DNA from: Chlamydomonas sphaeroides
Taxonomy: Eukaryota; Chlorophyta; Chlorophyceae; Chlamydomonadales; Chlamydomonadaceae
Assembly: GCA_001662425.1 (NCBI GenBank)
Contig: BDDC01000363.1
Coordinates: forward strand, 1 to 64,000
Direction: 5' to 3'
DNA: 64,000 nucleotides
The notes below the pieces were generated by a model. It saw only the letters and a program-made list of their open reading frames with translations. It was not told where the DNA came from and made no database searches. The position numbers and the translations under genes are program-made. Of this stretch, positions 31,949 to 43,500 are shown in pieces (position 1 is the stretch's first letter; every line of letters begins with the position of its first letter).

Positions 31949-32269
31949 CGTGGCGGGGCGTGGAAGCGCTGTGGCCGGTGGGTCGCGGCCGCCCAACACG
32001 CGGCGCGATGACCCGAGCGGCCTCGGCGTGGCTGCTGCCGGCGCCTCTGCAACCACTTGGCCGTCGATGTGCTCTCAAACACAAGCTCCACTCGGCTCTG
32101 CGACACACACGCACCGCGACACAGTCAGCTCCCAACAAGGCCGTCGACACCCACGCCAACCAGTCAACCGTCCGCCCAGCAGCCCGTGCTGCACCCCCAA
32201 CCGCCGAGCCGGCGCGCACAGCGCCGCGCAGCGCCAGACTCGACACCCAGCCGCACAGCAGCGCCAGCC
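31949..32269. other. Short intergenic region upstream of the LEA gene
   Basis: About 320 bp between the SET stop and the LEA start; it contains the SET 3' UTR and the LEA promoter. No clear TATA box or TGTAA seen. Confidence 0.5.
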
Positions 32270-34366
32270 ATGATGATGCTCCGCACCGCCGCCACCGCCG
32301 CCGCCGCGCGCGGCGCAGCGCCGAGCGCGCGCTCTCTCGCGCCGCGGCGTGCTTGCCTCGCGCCCGCTCCTGCGCCCGGTCGGCGCCGCGTGGCCGCCTG
32401 CAGCACGCACAGCAAGGAGGAGCTCGAGGTGAGGGCCCCCGACCATGGGGTTGGTTGACCCGCTAGCGCGGCCGGCGGCGGTAGGTAGCGGGGGTGGCGA
32501 GCGCCTGTGCGGGGCGTGCTGCTGCCGGTCGTCGTCGTTTCTTCTGGCCTCCTCTGCACAGCTGCGCCGCCCTCCAGTCCTCTTGTCCCCCAGCCTCCTC
32601 TCTGCGTTCTCTGGGGGCGCGTCTGCCGTGCTCTTTGCGCCTCCCTCCTCCGATGCAGGAGCTGGCGCAGGAGCGCTTCAGCCGGCCCTACGACGAGCTG
32701 AGCACCGACCAGAAGAAGGCCGTTGGGGGAATGATTGGCGGCCGCGTCAGGTGCGGGCGTATGGGGGTGGGGGCCAGCAAGGGGCGGTGGGGTGGGGACG
32801 TGTGGACAGCCTCGGTGGCTTGCTCCTCCCGTATCGGTCCCTGCAAGCCCGGTCTGACCTGGCCGGCGGTCCTCGCTCGGCCCCCGCCCGCCCCCAGGAA
32901 GGAGCAGCTAGGGCACGAGGGCTACCAGGTGGGGTGGGGTGGGGTGGGGTGGGGTGGGGGCTGGAGCTGCCTGGGGGGGGGGCGGAGGGCTGACGGGGCA
33001 ATGGTGGAGTGGGTTTGGCACCTGCGCAGGAGGGCGCTATGTCGGGCCCTGGCCCTCTCCGGCTCCTGTCCCTGCCGCTACGCAGCGCACCGCACCACAC
33101 AGGGTGTGCCGCCTCGGATCAGCTGCTGCGCCCCTTGGCGGGGGGCGTTGGTGGAGACCGTGTGACGGGTGCGCTGCGCTGCGCCGCGCAGGAGATGGGC
33201 CACAAGGGCGGCGAGGTCCGCAAGGAGCAGCTGGGGCACGAGGGCTACCAGGTACGTGGGGGGTGGGGCAGGGACTGGAGCGCGTGGGCGACAGCAACGG
33301 GTACGGGCGGGGCGGTGGTCAGAAGATACGTAGGGGCGGTACGCGGTGTGCACTTGAGGACACCGTCCTGCCGCCCGCTCCCTGCATCCCCCGCACTTCA
33401 CGCCGTCCGGCGCGGTGGTGTGCGGCCTTGCTGCCCCTTGGGCCCGCCGGCCCGTGTCTGGTCTATTCGCAGAGGTGCCGAGCTGCCGTGCTAGGTATCT
33501 GCGTGGTGTGTAAGCTCACGGCGTGCTGCCCCATCCTCCCTCGCCCTGCTGTAGGAGATGGGCCACAAAGGCGGCGAGGCGCGCAAGGAGCAGCTGGGGC
33601 ACGAGGGCTACCAGGTGGGCTCGCATGCCCAGTTTGGGATGACGTCACGCGGTGGCGATGAGCCGCCAACGCGACCGGCAGCTGGAGGGCCTGCCATGGC
33701 AGAGCTGCTTGCTGGGTCGCCCAACGTACGGCGCAGCAGCCGTGGGTGTCAGGCTGTGCGCCTGACGCTGGGTCCCGCCCCCGCGGTCCCGCGTCCCCAG
33801 GAGATGGGCCACAAGGGCGGCGAGGCCCGCAAGGAGCAGCTGGTGCATGAGGGCTATCAGGTGGGTTGGGGGGTGGGGCATGGAATGATGAGAGGGGAGC
33901 AGGGCGGCCCCTCAGGCGGGCTCAGCTAGTGCAACCTGCAGCCAGCATGCCTTGGGCGTCGGGGCGCGCCAGCTACCACCGCTAACTAGCTAGCTAGCGG
34001 GCCCCGCATGCGACGCAAGCTCCGTGGTCCACGCCCCGCGGCGGCGCGCCTCTGGCCCCGCTGCCGGCCAACCAGTGGTCTTGCGCGAATCCCTTGTTTG
34101 TTTTTGAAACCCATCGACGCACGTGTGGTGGTGCCGGCTGCACGCCGGTCCGCAGGAGATGGGCCACAAGGGCGGCGAGGCGCGCAAGGAGCAGCTGGGC
34201 CACGAGGGCTACCAGGTGGGTTGGTGTGTGGCGGGAGGAGCTGGAGACCTGGCGACGAGCTATTGAGAAGCGCTTTTGAGTTGCCCATGGGCCGCGGTAC
34301 GTGCATCCGCAGGAGTTGGGCCACAAGGGCGGCCGCCCGCACAAGACTGACCGCGACGAGGAGTGA
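32270..34366 (+). CDS. Group 1 LEA (Em-like) protein, organelle-targeted
   Basis: Exons: 32270-32428, 32659-32750, 32898-32928, 33192-33251, 33555-33614, 33801-33860, 34156-34215, 34313-34366; 576 nt including TGA, giving 191 residues. Residues 1-about 45 (MMMLRTAATAAAARGAAP.., RRACLAPAPAPGRRRVAA) are Arg/Ala/Ser-rich and lack acidic residues, a plastid or mitochondrial transit peptide. The mature part starts KEELEELAQERFSRPYDELS, then GGMIGGRVR and KEQLGHEGYQ. Four full copies of the 20-residue group 1 LEA motif follow (consensus EMGHKGGEARKEQLGHEGYQ, KGG signature), ending ELGHKGGRPHKTDRDEE. Such hydrophilic, disordered proteins protect against desiccation or osmotic stress. Each of the four motifs is one 60-nt phase-0 exon. 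Plant Em proteins are generally cytosolic; organellar forms are known in Artemia. Confidence 0.9.
33192..34215 (+). repeat. Four 60-nt exon duplications encoding LEA motifs
   Basis: Exons 33192-33251, 33555-33614, 33801-33860 and 34156-34215 are each exactly 60 nt, phase 0 at both ends, and nearly identical (changes give V or A before RKEQL, and V for G in KEQLVHEG). The introns between them differ in length and show no obvious mutual similarity beyond the splice sites. Confidence 0.92.
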
Positions 34367-34539
34367 AGTGACTGCGGCTGTTTACGGCTTGGGTTGCTTG
34401 AGAACTGGAAGCCGGGGCAAGGAGGTTGGGACGTTCGCCGTTGGCCGTTGTGGCACGGTTGGTTAGCCTTTGGAAAAGACTTTGCGCGCCCCGTTGCACA
34501 CTGGAAACCAGCACGCGCGTACTTGCTGTCCTGTGCGCA

Positions 34540-34544
34540 TGTAA
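34540..34544 (+). terminator. TGTAA polyadenylation signal of the LEA gene
   Basis: TGTAA lies 174 nt after the LEA stop and only 43 nt before the ATG of the histone deacetylase gene. The LEA cleavage site must therefore fall in, or next to, the HDAC 5' UTR. Confidence 0.6.
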
Positions 34545-34586
34545 TAAACCGGCTTGCGCTCGTTGCCGCCCCGAGTGCCCTAACCT

Positions 34587-37500
34587 ATGGCTGTGGTCAA
34601 TAAGTCCCGCACGGGCTACCTTTTCCATGAAAGCTATTTCTGGCACAATGCCGGCCACATCCAGAGCTACTCGCAGCACATTGAGGCCTGGCGCCACTGG
34701 GAGAACCCCGAGACGAAGCGCAGGTAGTCCGCGACATCACCACATGTGTCAGAGCAGCGCATTTTTACCGTGACACGCTCCACGCGACTGTGCACCGATC
34801 ATCATGGCTATGGCATGCCACTGCCGCGCTTTTGTAGGTTCCATAACCTGGTCGCTGTGAGCGGCCTGCTCGACAAGCTTGAGCACCTCAAGCCGCGGCC
34901 GGCCACGCAGCAGGAGCTTGAAAGGTAGAGCGTGGCGTGCCCCGGGTTTCGCTCCTGCTGCCCTCGGCACCACAGCTTTCCCCACGCTTTCCCCCGCGCA
35001 GGGTGCACTGCCCGCTGTACATCCGCCGCGTTCGCGACATGTCCGCGGACTCCAGCAAGGGCCACCACACGGCCGGCGACGTGGCGACGTGAGGCTCACG
35101 CTCGCGACACGGTGGCCCGTGGGTCAGCGACCTAGGAGCCTGCCTGTGGGGCTCTGGCTCCCCTCCACCCAGTGCCCTTCCTGCCGTGTAACCCCCCTCA
35201 CCTTCTCTTCCCCCACCCGCCCCCACACGCGCAGCTTCGCGCCGGGCGGCTACGACATCGCCTGCCTGGCAGCGGGCGGCGCCATCACCGCCATGGTGCG
35301 GCCCCCGGGGGGCGAGGGACCCAGGGACGGGACCCCGAGAGCCCAGGAAGTGGCCAGGAAGTGGCATGGCCAGGAAGAACCCCCTTAGGACGGACCCCCG
35401 CTGATCCCGAAGCATGGCGCAGGGAGAAGCTCCCGAAAGGAGGGACCGTAGCCCTCGCCGAGCCCCCAGCCCCTATCGTGCCCTGGAGGGCCTATGAAAG
35501 AAGGCCTCCCCGGGAGGGCCCTCCGGCCCCCGCCGAGCCCCGAGCCCCCGGCCGACTGGCACGATGATGGCGGAGTCCAGGGTCTTGGGCGGCATGGCGC
35601 GGCCCCGGCCGACTGGCACGATGATGTCGGAGCCCAGGGTCTTGGGCGGCATGGCGCGGCCCCGGCCGACTGGCACGCGGCCGGCCCCTCAGCTCCGGCC
35701 CCGGCCCAGCCCATCCCCCGCCCTTGTCCTCAGGAGGCGGTGCTGGCGGGCGAAGTGCGCAACGCCTACGCCTTGGTGCGGCCGCCAGGTGCGTGCCTGC
35801 GCGTGTGTGCGGTTGCGGTTGCGGTTGCGTGTCACATGTATTACACTCCAGCGGTGCCTGCGTGCGGTTGCGGCTGCGTGTGCGTGTGGAGAGGTGACCC
35901 CGGCGAGCGCGATGGGGCAACTCGGGTGAGGGGCTGACCGCCCTGGGTAGGGGCACGGCATGTGGCGGCAAGCCTGGGGCCCAGCTGAGGGGGAAAGGAG
36001 CCCCCAGCCCCTGTGCCGCGCTTCCTCCGCAGGCCACAACGCGCAGCGGACACGTCCCGCTCCTGCAGGGCCTGCCCTCCTTACTCGTCCTCCTCGTCCT
36101 CGGCTCGCTCCACCCTGCACCCTGACCTCTCCCCTGGCCAGGCCACCACGCGGAGCGGGCCGAGGGCATGGGCTTCTGTATTTTCAACAACGTGGCGGTG
36201 GCGGCGGCGGCGGCGCTGGCGGTGCACGGCCTCAAGCGCGTGGCGGTGGTGGACTTTGACGTGAGCGGGGCGTGGAGGGAGGCGCGCGGGGAAGGGCGAG
36301 GCGGGAAGAAGGGGAGATGTGTGCGCATGCCTGAGCACCCTCTGCCCACTGCAGCACCTCTCCATCGAAGCTCCGCCCTCCCCGAGCCCCTCCCTCCCCA
36401 TGCGTCCCCCCCTGCCCCCAGGTGCACCACGGCAACGGCACGCAGCACATGTTTGAGTCCGACCCGCGGGTCCTCTTCATCAGCCTGCACCAGGTGGGAC
36501 CCCCTGGGGGAGAGGCGGGGTTGGGAGGGTAGGGAGACAGCATGCTTGCACGGTGGCTACGCGGCTAAAGGTGGCTACGGGGCTAACGGTGGCTACGGGG
36601 CTGAGGCGCCACCCACCGCATGGCACTGCCTGGCAACGGCCGCCCGCCCCGGCCCCGCTCCGCCGCCCCGCAGGACAGCAACTACCCGCTGCGGTCCGGG
36701 TGAGCACCCAGCGGCGACCCTGCGGCGGCAAGACCGGCCGGCTGCGGGCTCGGCGCCAGCAGGCGCAGGGGCGGCTCGGGGCCACGGCCTGGCGCGAGCC
36801 TCGCGCCTCTTGCTGTCACCACCGCTCCGCCCTGCCCTGCCCCGCCGCGCTCTGCGCTACCCTCCCCCGCACCAACGCAGCTACGTGGGCGAGAACGGTG
36901 TGGGCGAGGGCGAGGGCACCACGCTCAACCTGCCGCTGCCGCCCGGCTCGGGCAGCGGCGCGTACCGGGCCGCCTTCAGCCGCGTGGTGCTGCCGGCGCT
37001 GGAGGCGCACAAGCCGGAGCTCATACTGGTGTCCGCGGGGTGAGCGAGCGGCGGTCGTGCCAGCAGCGTCGCCGTGCGCGAAAGCGGTTTCATGACGGGG
37101 GGTTGGGGGCCCGGCCGTGTCATATCACGAGATTGTCGTACGATGTACGTAGCGTTAGTACCATCTGCCGTGATGCTGTCGACGGCGGTGTCCACAGGGT
37201 GAGGGGCGCGTGTGCGGATGCGCAAAAGGTGTCAGGGGCGCGGCGCACAGGCCGAGCTGCCCAAACTCACGAGCCCCTGATGTCGCCTCCCTCCCTCAGC
37301 GCGATGCTCCGGCCCACCTCCCTCCCTCTCTGCCCTTCTCACGCTGCCCCGCCCGCCGCTACGACGCCTCCTACATAGACATACATGCTGGCGGCCATGA
37401 TCCTTCCTTCCGCCTGCCACATACACACACACACGCCTTACCCTTACCATTCCCCTTTCTCCCCAACTCTCCACCACAGCTACGACGCCTCCTACATGGA

Positions 37501-39091
37501 TATGCTGGCGGCCATGATCCTGTCCAGCGCCGACTTTGGGTGCGGTCGGGACACGGGCGGCCAGGGGGCCGGCGCTCGCCCGCGTCCTCGCCTGTGCGCC
37601 GCACACCGCCGCCCGCTCTCCACTCCAGGGTCGCTCCTCACCACCCACGCCCAGCTCCTGCTCGACCGTGCTTCTGTGAGCTCCCTACCATTTGCACCCT
37701 CCCTTGCCTGGCTGAACACGCACGTTCCATCGCCCACTGCTCTCAGATTGGGCCCACCCCTCTCACACCCCTCCCGCGCCCTGCACCCCTCCCGTATCAC
37801 CCCCCACCCCCAGCTGGATGATGGGCCAGCTGGTGGCGGCCGCCGAGCGGCTGTGCGGCGGCCGGCTGCTGGCGCTGCACGAGGGCGGCTACAGCGAGCT
37901 CTACGTGCCCTTCTGCGCGCTGGCGGCGCTGGAGGCCATGAGCGGCGAGGCCACAGCCGTCAAGGTGCGCACCCGGCAGTGGCGTGTCCGTGGGTGTTCG
38001 TTCATGGTTAAGGAAAGTAGTTGAGTAGCACGCGATACTTCGACGGCGTGGTGATGCGTTGGTCGTGCGTGGCAGGCAAGTAGGGATGCGATGAGTCGGG
38101 TGCGCCAGCGCGGGGAGCGAAGCCCAGCGTCGTCCCGTGTGTTTTGGCGGGGACATGCGTTTGTGTGTTCCAGTGTTGGGTAGAACAGAACCCCACACGC
38201 GGCACAGCACGCCACGGGTTGAGTGGCGCGTCGGCCGTGCGGAGAAGAGTGCGGTCAGATGCGCCAGTGCGGAATCGTAGCCCAGTGCCACCCGGAAGAA
38301 AGCCGGTGCCCGGCCCAGCCCGCGTACCATGACGTGAGCTACCTGTCGGAGATGTGTGTTCCAGTGTTAGGTAGAACAGAACCACGTGTGTATGCGCGCG
38401 CTGTGGCGGTGGCCCCCGCACAGCTGGGTCGTCAGCGGGCGGGCCAGGGGCGGCAGGGGCCGGACGCTGCGGCGTGACGCTCGTTCTCGCCCACTAACCC
38501 GCACGGCCGACGCGCGAGTCCGGCACCGATCGCCCGGTCGCGGTCAGTCGCGGCCCCAGGAGGCCCGGACTGCGCGGAGCCCCCATTGGCGTGTGCGGTG
38601 CCAGGGTGGGAGGCCTATGCGCCGACGAGGGCTCTGTCCGCCCGGGTCCGTTACTACATACACACACGCGCCTCCCCTCTTGTCCCTTCGCCCCTTCCCC
38701 TCGCAGGACCCCTGGCTGCACGAGGTGACCAGCTGGGGCTACCAGGACCTGCAGGTACGGCCGGTGTTGCGTGGCAGTGCCGTACGCCGTACGCTGACCG
38801 CCCGTGCATGGCACCGCCGCCGTACGTGTCGCGAGAGTCCGGCGGCCTCCGCTTTTCTGTAGCACATACACCTCTACATGTGCCTCCGTCGCCGTGCCAT
38901 CCAACGTTACTGCCGATTCCCCTGCCTCAACTCTCTCCTGCCCCCGACCTGCCCCGCAGCCGCACCAGGAGGCGGCTATCGCTGCGACGGAGGCGCTGCT
39001 GCCCAAGCTGGCGGCCCGCGTGGCGGCCATGGAGGCGGCGGCGGGCGCGGGGCCGGCGGGTTCGGCGGCGGCAGCCCAGGAGGGCGCGTGA
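34587..39091 (+). CDS. Histone deacetylase superfamily protein (class II-like)
   Basis: Thirteen exons that splice in frame to 397 residues: 34587-34723, 34838-34924, 35002-35088, 35235-35295, 35734-35788, 36142-36260, 36422-36493, 36674-36699, 36881-37039, 37480-37539, 37814-37964, 38707-38754, 38960-39091. The zinc-dependent deacetylase signature is complete: ALVRPPGHHAERAEGMGFCI then FNN (active-site HH), VAVVDFDVHHGNGTQHMF (Asp/His zinc ligands), LILVSAGYDASYMDML (third Asp ligand) and LLALHEGGYSELYVPFC. N-terminal order TGYLFHESYFWHNAGH then FAPGGYDIACLAAGGAI is also typical. It most resembles plant HDA5/14-type and bacterial acetoin-utilisation-type deacetylases. No clear targeting peptide is seen, so nuclear or cytosolic. 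Odd points: an in-frame minisatellite in one intron, a pseudo-exon duplicate before exon 10, and a stop codon inside a 20-bp tandem repeat. Confidence 0.92.
35552..35676 (+). repeat. 57-bp minisatellite in an HDAC intron
   Basis: Two full copies (35552-35608 and 35609-35665, two or three mismatches) and a partial third copy. 57 bp is 19 codons and the repeat stays open on both strands, but it lies between HDAC exons 4 and 5 and is not part of the conserved protein. Confidence 0.85.
36552..36605 (+). repeat. Intronic 18-bp tandem repeat
   Basis: Three copies of GGTGGCTACGGGGCTAAC-like units in the HDAC intron before the short exon 36674-36699. Confidence 0.8.
37358..37404 (+). repeat. Pseudo-exon: partial copy of HDAC exon 10
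   Basis: This stretch copies 37479-37521 (the start of the exon encoding YDASYMDMLAAMIL) almost exactly but has a 4-nt insertion that shifts the frame, and it lacks an AG acceptor directly before it. It sits 121 bp upstream of the true exon. Confidence 0.88.
38162..38383 (+). repeat. Pair of 31-bp direct repeats in an HDAC intron
   Basis: 38162-38192 and 38353-38383 match at 30 of 31 positions (core GTTCCAGTGTT, then GGTAGAACAGAACC), 191 bp apart in the long intron 37965-38706. Origin unknown. Confidence 0.8.
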
Positions 39092-39178
39092 TTGCGGAGG
39101 GGGAGGGGTGATTGCGGAGGGGGAGGGGTGATTGCGGAGGGGGAGGGGTGATTGCGGAGGGGGAGAGGTGATTGCGGC
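39088..39178 (+). repeat. 20-bp minisatellite spanning the HDAC stop codon
   Basis: About 4.5 copies of GTGATTGCGGAGGGGGAGGG. The first TGA of the array (39089-39091) is the HDAC stop codon, so the array forms the start of the 3' UTR. Confidence 0.9.
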
Positions 39179-40511
39179 TGCATCCGGTCAGTCGACGCAG
39201 CGCATGGAGCCGGCGGCACACGGGAGAGGCGGCTGGGCGTACGACGGAGGGCGCAAGCGCGCGTGGGCCCTGTCAGCGAGTGGCCCGCCGTACGTGTGGC
39301 GCTTGTGCTCGTCCGCCTGGGTGCGAGGGTGGCCGGGGTGGCCTCAGGCGGAGGCAGGGCGGCACATGGGCTCCGCAGGCGCAGCGGAGGGGGAGTGGGA
39401 GGGGCGCGGAGCTGACGGCAGCTGCGCCAGTTGCGCGCAAGCAGTGCGGGACTTGCTTGCTGGCTTGCTGGGCGAGGGCGGCCGCGTGTGATGCGGCCGT
39501 GCAGGCGAGCTGCGTGTGCGTGTGCCGTGCGCGGCGTACGGGCTGTGACCGTGCATGTAGCTGCGGACGCTGTCGCGCGCGGCCGCTGCAACGGACGCGC
39601 CGCAACGGCGTTCGCTGCCCTTTGGCATGTACCATGCGCTAACATGCCGGCTCCCCCTCCTGCGCATAGTCTTGGAAACCAACAGCAAACCTAGGCCAAG
39701 CGCTTAAATGCGCCGCCCCCGGTACCTTGCAAACGTGCGTGCCAGTCGTCTCTGCGCTGTTCGAAAGTAGTCACTGTTGCCGATGAGCTTGAGAACGGCG
39801 CAGGACGGTGTCACGGGCAGCCTCCGGATGTGGGGCTTTGAGAACGCCAACAACTCTCAACACGTACATCAGCCGCGTCGTACAGCTATGGCCCGGCCTG
39901 GTCTTCGTGCGTGATGTCAGCTGGCTACCGTCTCTAGCTCTCTACCGTGACAGGCCGCCGTGCCGGTCTGCTCACCAGCCGACCAGTTGAGCCACGCTAT
40001 ACATGCATCTTACGGGACAGCAATGTTGCAAAACAAAACAGTGCGATCTGTGGTTACGCCGCTCTGTGTTTCTACGCGTCTTATGAAAATACACCATGCA
40101 CGCTACCCATAAACCGGCCCCACACATCACAGCGTATGCTGTCGAGACCGCATTCAATGCACGCAGAACTCGGCTGCGCGTGAACACCGTCGGCGGCCAA
40201 GTTTAGTTGTCGAATGAACCGGACCGCAGCGTTGGCTATGTTGCGGAAGCCATGCCAACTTATCCGCAAATTGCTGTCTTGGCAGAGGGAAGAAATGACG
40301 AGCGTGTGACGAGGCTTCCGTCGGGTCTCGGGCAAGGGGGGTTACCCGCCAAAATGCAGGGTACGACACAAGACCCGGTCGCTTGTCGCTTGTCGCTGGG
40401 TGCACTATAACTACAGCCACGCTGTAACCTCAAAACTGAGATTTTGCGCACATTGCGCAGTGCACGGCGAGCGCTGAATCGGACACAAATGCCACCGGCA
40501 AGAAGCTAACG
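39092..40511. other. Intergenic: HDAC 3' UTR and promoter of transferase A
   Basis: About 1.4 kb. It starts with the 20-bp array. From about 39690 the sequence is AT-richer and promoter-like. Open frames (for example 39172-39642) show no domain. The segment just before the A start resembles that before copy B only in its last few bases. Confidence 0.5.
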
Positions 40512-43500
40512 ATGCGCTGTTGCTCATGGCTTCTCCTAACTCTACTTGCACTGGTGTCAGCGCACGTTGCAGCGACCTCAAAGGAGCAAGTTCGGTTGTT
40601 CCCGACAAGCTGCAACGACATCGCTGCGAATAACCCCAAAGCCGCATCGTCGAGAAGTTGCAGGTGAATTTGCAGGCGCCGACCTGGAGTGTGTGCGTGT
40701 CGGTGTAGTACGACGCCCCGTTAACCCGCGCTCCTCACCCGCTCGCGGCAGCCTTGGCTCCACGAGGGGTTTCTATGGCGCTATCGGTACCTGGGAGTCG
40801 ATACGCAAGCTCCTGGCGGCGCGAAGCTTCAAGGGCGAGGTGCGGCGCAGGCAGAGTGCGGGACCACAGGGGCGGTAACAGCGGAGGGGCAGCGGCAGCA
40901 GCTTCTGCCCCGCGCGGTCGCATCATGCATCGGCGGGATGGTGCAGCCTGCCGCACCTCACGCCAATCGCCATCTGCTTGCACGCATACCGTGCCTCCCC
41001 CGCCGTCGCCAGGTCATCCTGGTCCACGAAACGCGCGCGGACCTGAGCGTCCAGTGGCAATGGCGCATGCTGCGCATGGGCTACGCGCACACAGTCGTGA
41101 TCTCAAGCGACGAGGCCTCGTGCCAGCCGCTCAGGCGCGTGCTTGCCTCGGAGCACGCTCACGCTAATCGTGGGATACCCGTTGCCCCCTACCTGCTTGC
41201 CCCTAACGACGGTGTTGGCTCCTTCAACCCCTCTGCGCAGGCAGGTGTACGGCGACCTCGCGGCCTGCGTCTGGTACCAGCGCCTCGTGCCGGTGCCCGC
41301 GCCCGCGTCGCCTGCGCCAGCTGGCAAGGCGGAAGCCGGCACGGGCGCTCGGCTGCTCCCTCCGGGCAGCGTGGGCTTCTTCCTTGACCCTATATTTGCC
41401 TACTGGTGGGTGCAGGCCCGGCTGCGTGCGTCCTCTGCCCACCGCGGCTGGCTGGGGGCCATGTATGGCACGCAATTGGCTGCTGGGCATGCGCCTCAAC
41501 GCAGCTACTCACGTGGCGGACGTCCGGCCATGTGGGAGCACTCTGCCGGGCCGGGCCCCGCGAACGGCGCGCCGTTTCTGCTGAAGGGGCCCGGACCTAG
41601 CCACCAGCGCTCGTCCCGGGGAACACGTTGGCTAGCTCGGCTCTGTCGTGCCAGCCCGGTGCGTGTGCGCGCGGCAACCTGCCCTGGCCAGTCTTCGGGT
41701 ACGGCGTGTACGGCAATGCTGCGGCCTGCTGCGCCCCACTGTGCCACCTCGCGCAGGAAGTTCCAGCTGGTGGCCATGGTCCTGCGGCTGGGCGGATACA
41801 ACGTGCTGGTGCGGTAGAGGGGGAGGGGCTGTGTGGGAGCTTACCTTGCAGCAGCTGGGTGCCAGGGGCGCATAAGTACATGGAGCCCCTGCCAAGCGAG
41901 CGGCGCCAAGCAGTCTGCCCTGCACGCCAGCGGCTGACGCACTGCGCTTGCTGTGGAGTAAAAGTGGGTTGTCCCCACGCCAGTGCCTGGACTCGGACCT
42001 GGTCCTGCTGGACGACTTCTACTGGTGGATGGACCAACCCGAGTACCAGGGTGCGTGAGGGCGGGGGAGCCCCGATGGAGCATTGCCTCGGCCTGAGGGC
42101 CCCGCGCTACTCCACGCGTGCTGCGTCGCGCCCGGCTTACCCTATCCGCCTCATCCTGTTTAACCTCCGCTCAGGCTACCACATGCTGTCGCAGTACGAC
42201 GGCATGGGCACACTGAATGTGGGCGTCATGTACTTCCGAGGCGTGTCGCCCTCGGGCCCCACCGCCTGGGCCATGGTGAGAGGGCGGGGGCGTGCAGGGG
42301 CCGGCGGCGGCGTTGTGACTGGGTGAACGCACGGAGTGCGAGCAAGGGGCGGCGGTGACTGCGCAACTGGGTGCACGCCCGGAGTGCGAGCAAGGGGCGG
42401 CGGCGGCGGTGGTACTGGGTGGGCCTCCTGCGCGCCACGCAGCAGCGGAGTAGGATGCTGACGCTCGCGCTGACAACCCAAGCGCACTTGGCCCACGGCG
42501 CCGCCGCAGTCCGAGAGCGTCCTGCGCAACATCCGGTGGCGCGAGCAGCCCGAGGTGCTCGCGGCCATTGGCAAGCGGGGTAAGCGTCTCGCCATTCGCG
42601 TCATTCGCGTCATTCGGCGGGCCGCCGGGGCATGAGGCGGTTTGTGCCATGGGCATTGCCTCAAGCCGCCGCGGCCCGGCCCCGCCCCCTGCAAGCAAGC
42701 TGGTCCACAAGCAAGGAGCAGACTCCTCCGGGGCGGGCGGGAGTCGGTGGGTTGATCCCCTACACCCTCGCGCCCCCTTACGTGCCCCGCCGTTGACGGC
42801 ACGACACGCCGTCGCCTCCAGTTGACCCGGTAGAGCCGTGCTGGGACCAGTCGGCCATCACGGATGCGGTCTACAGCGCGCTGGTGGGGCGGCCGCTGTT
42901 CACCAGGTGCCTGCTGACAAGGTGCGGCCGGCGGCATGGCACACGCCCACGGGAAAGACGGGCTCGCCGGCGGCGGAAGCTTGCTCGGTGTTGGCCAGGC
43001 CAGCTTTGCCTGAGCCTGCCGTACGTGCCGCCTGCTGTGCCGCTGCGCACACGCAGGCAAGACCCCTCCTGGAGCAACGTGGAGGAAGGGCAGAAGGTAC
43101 GGGCCCGAGCGCCGGCGTGTTGAGCGATCGGACATTGTTTGCTTCGCGCCGTTGCTGATGAAGTGCGGAAGGGAGCTTCAAGCAAGTGTGCGGCGGACAT
43201 GTCGTGTACGGCGGACGTGCGATGTACGGCGTACGGCGGTACGGCACCTGGGCGACTACCCTGCACTTACCCCATGGCTGCCCCCAAGCACAGGCGTTCA
43301 TGGCGGCCAACAAGCGCCTGCTGGATCCTGCTTGGGCGCGCAAGGTAGCGACCAGCTAGCTAGCTAGCCACGGCGATAGCGTAGATAGAGAGGCAGCGCC
43401 CAGCGCCCGGCAGCACGCAGTATCTGCGTCCACGACTGGTGCGTCATCCGTGCTTCTAGTGCTTCAAGCTGCTGCTCGCTGGCCCCCCCCAGCAGGTCTA

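Noticed and set aside
33192..34366. Regularly spaced near-identical 60-mers as a CRISPR-like array
   Set aside because: Spacers are unequal, each unit is a coding exon with GT/AG borders and the translation is a known LEA motif; the DNA is eukaryotic.
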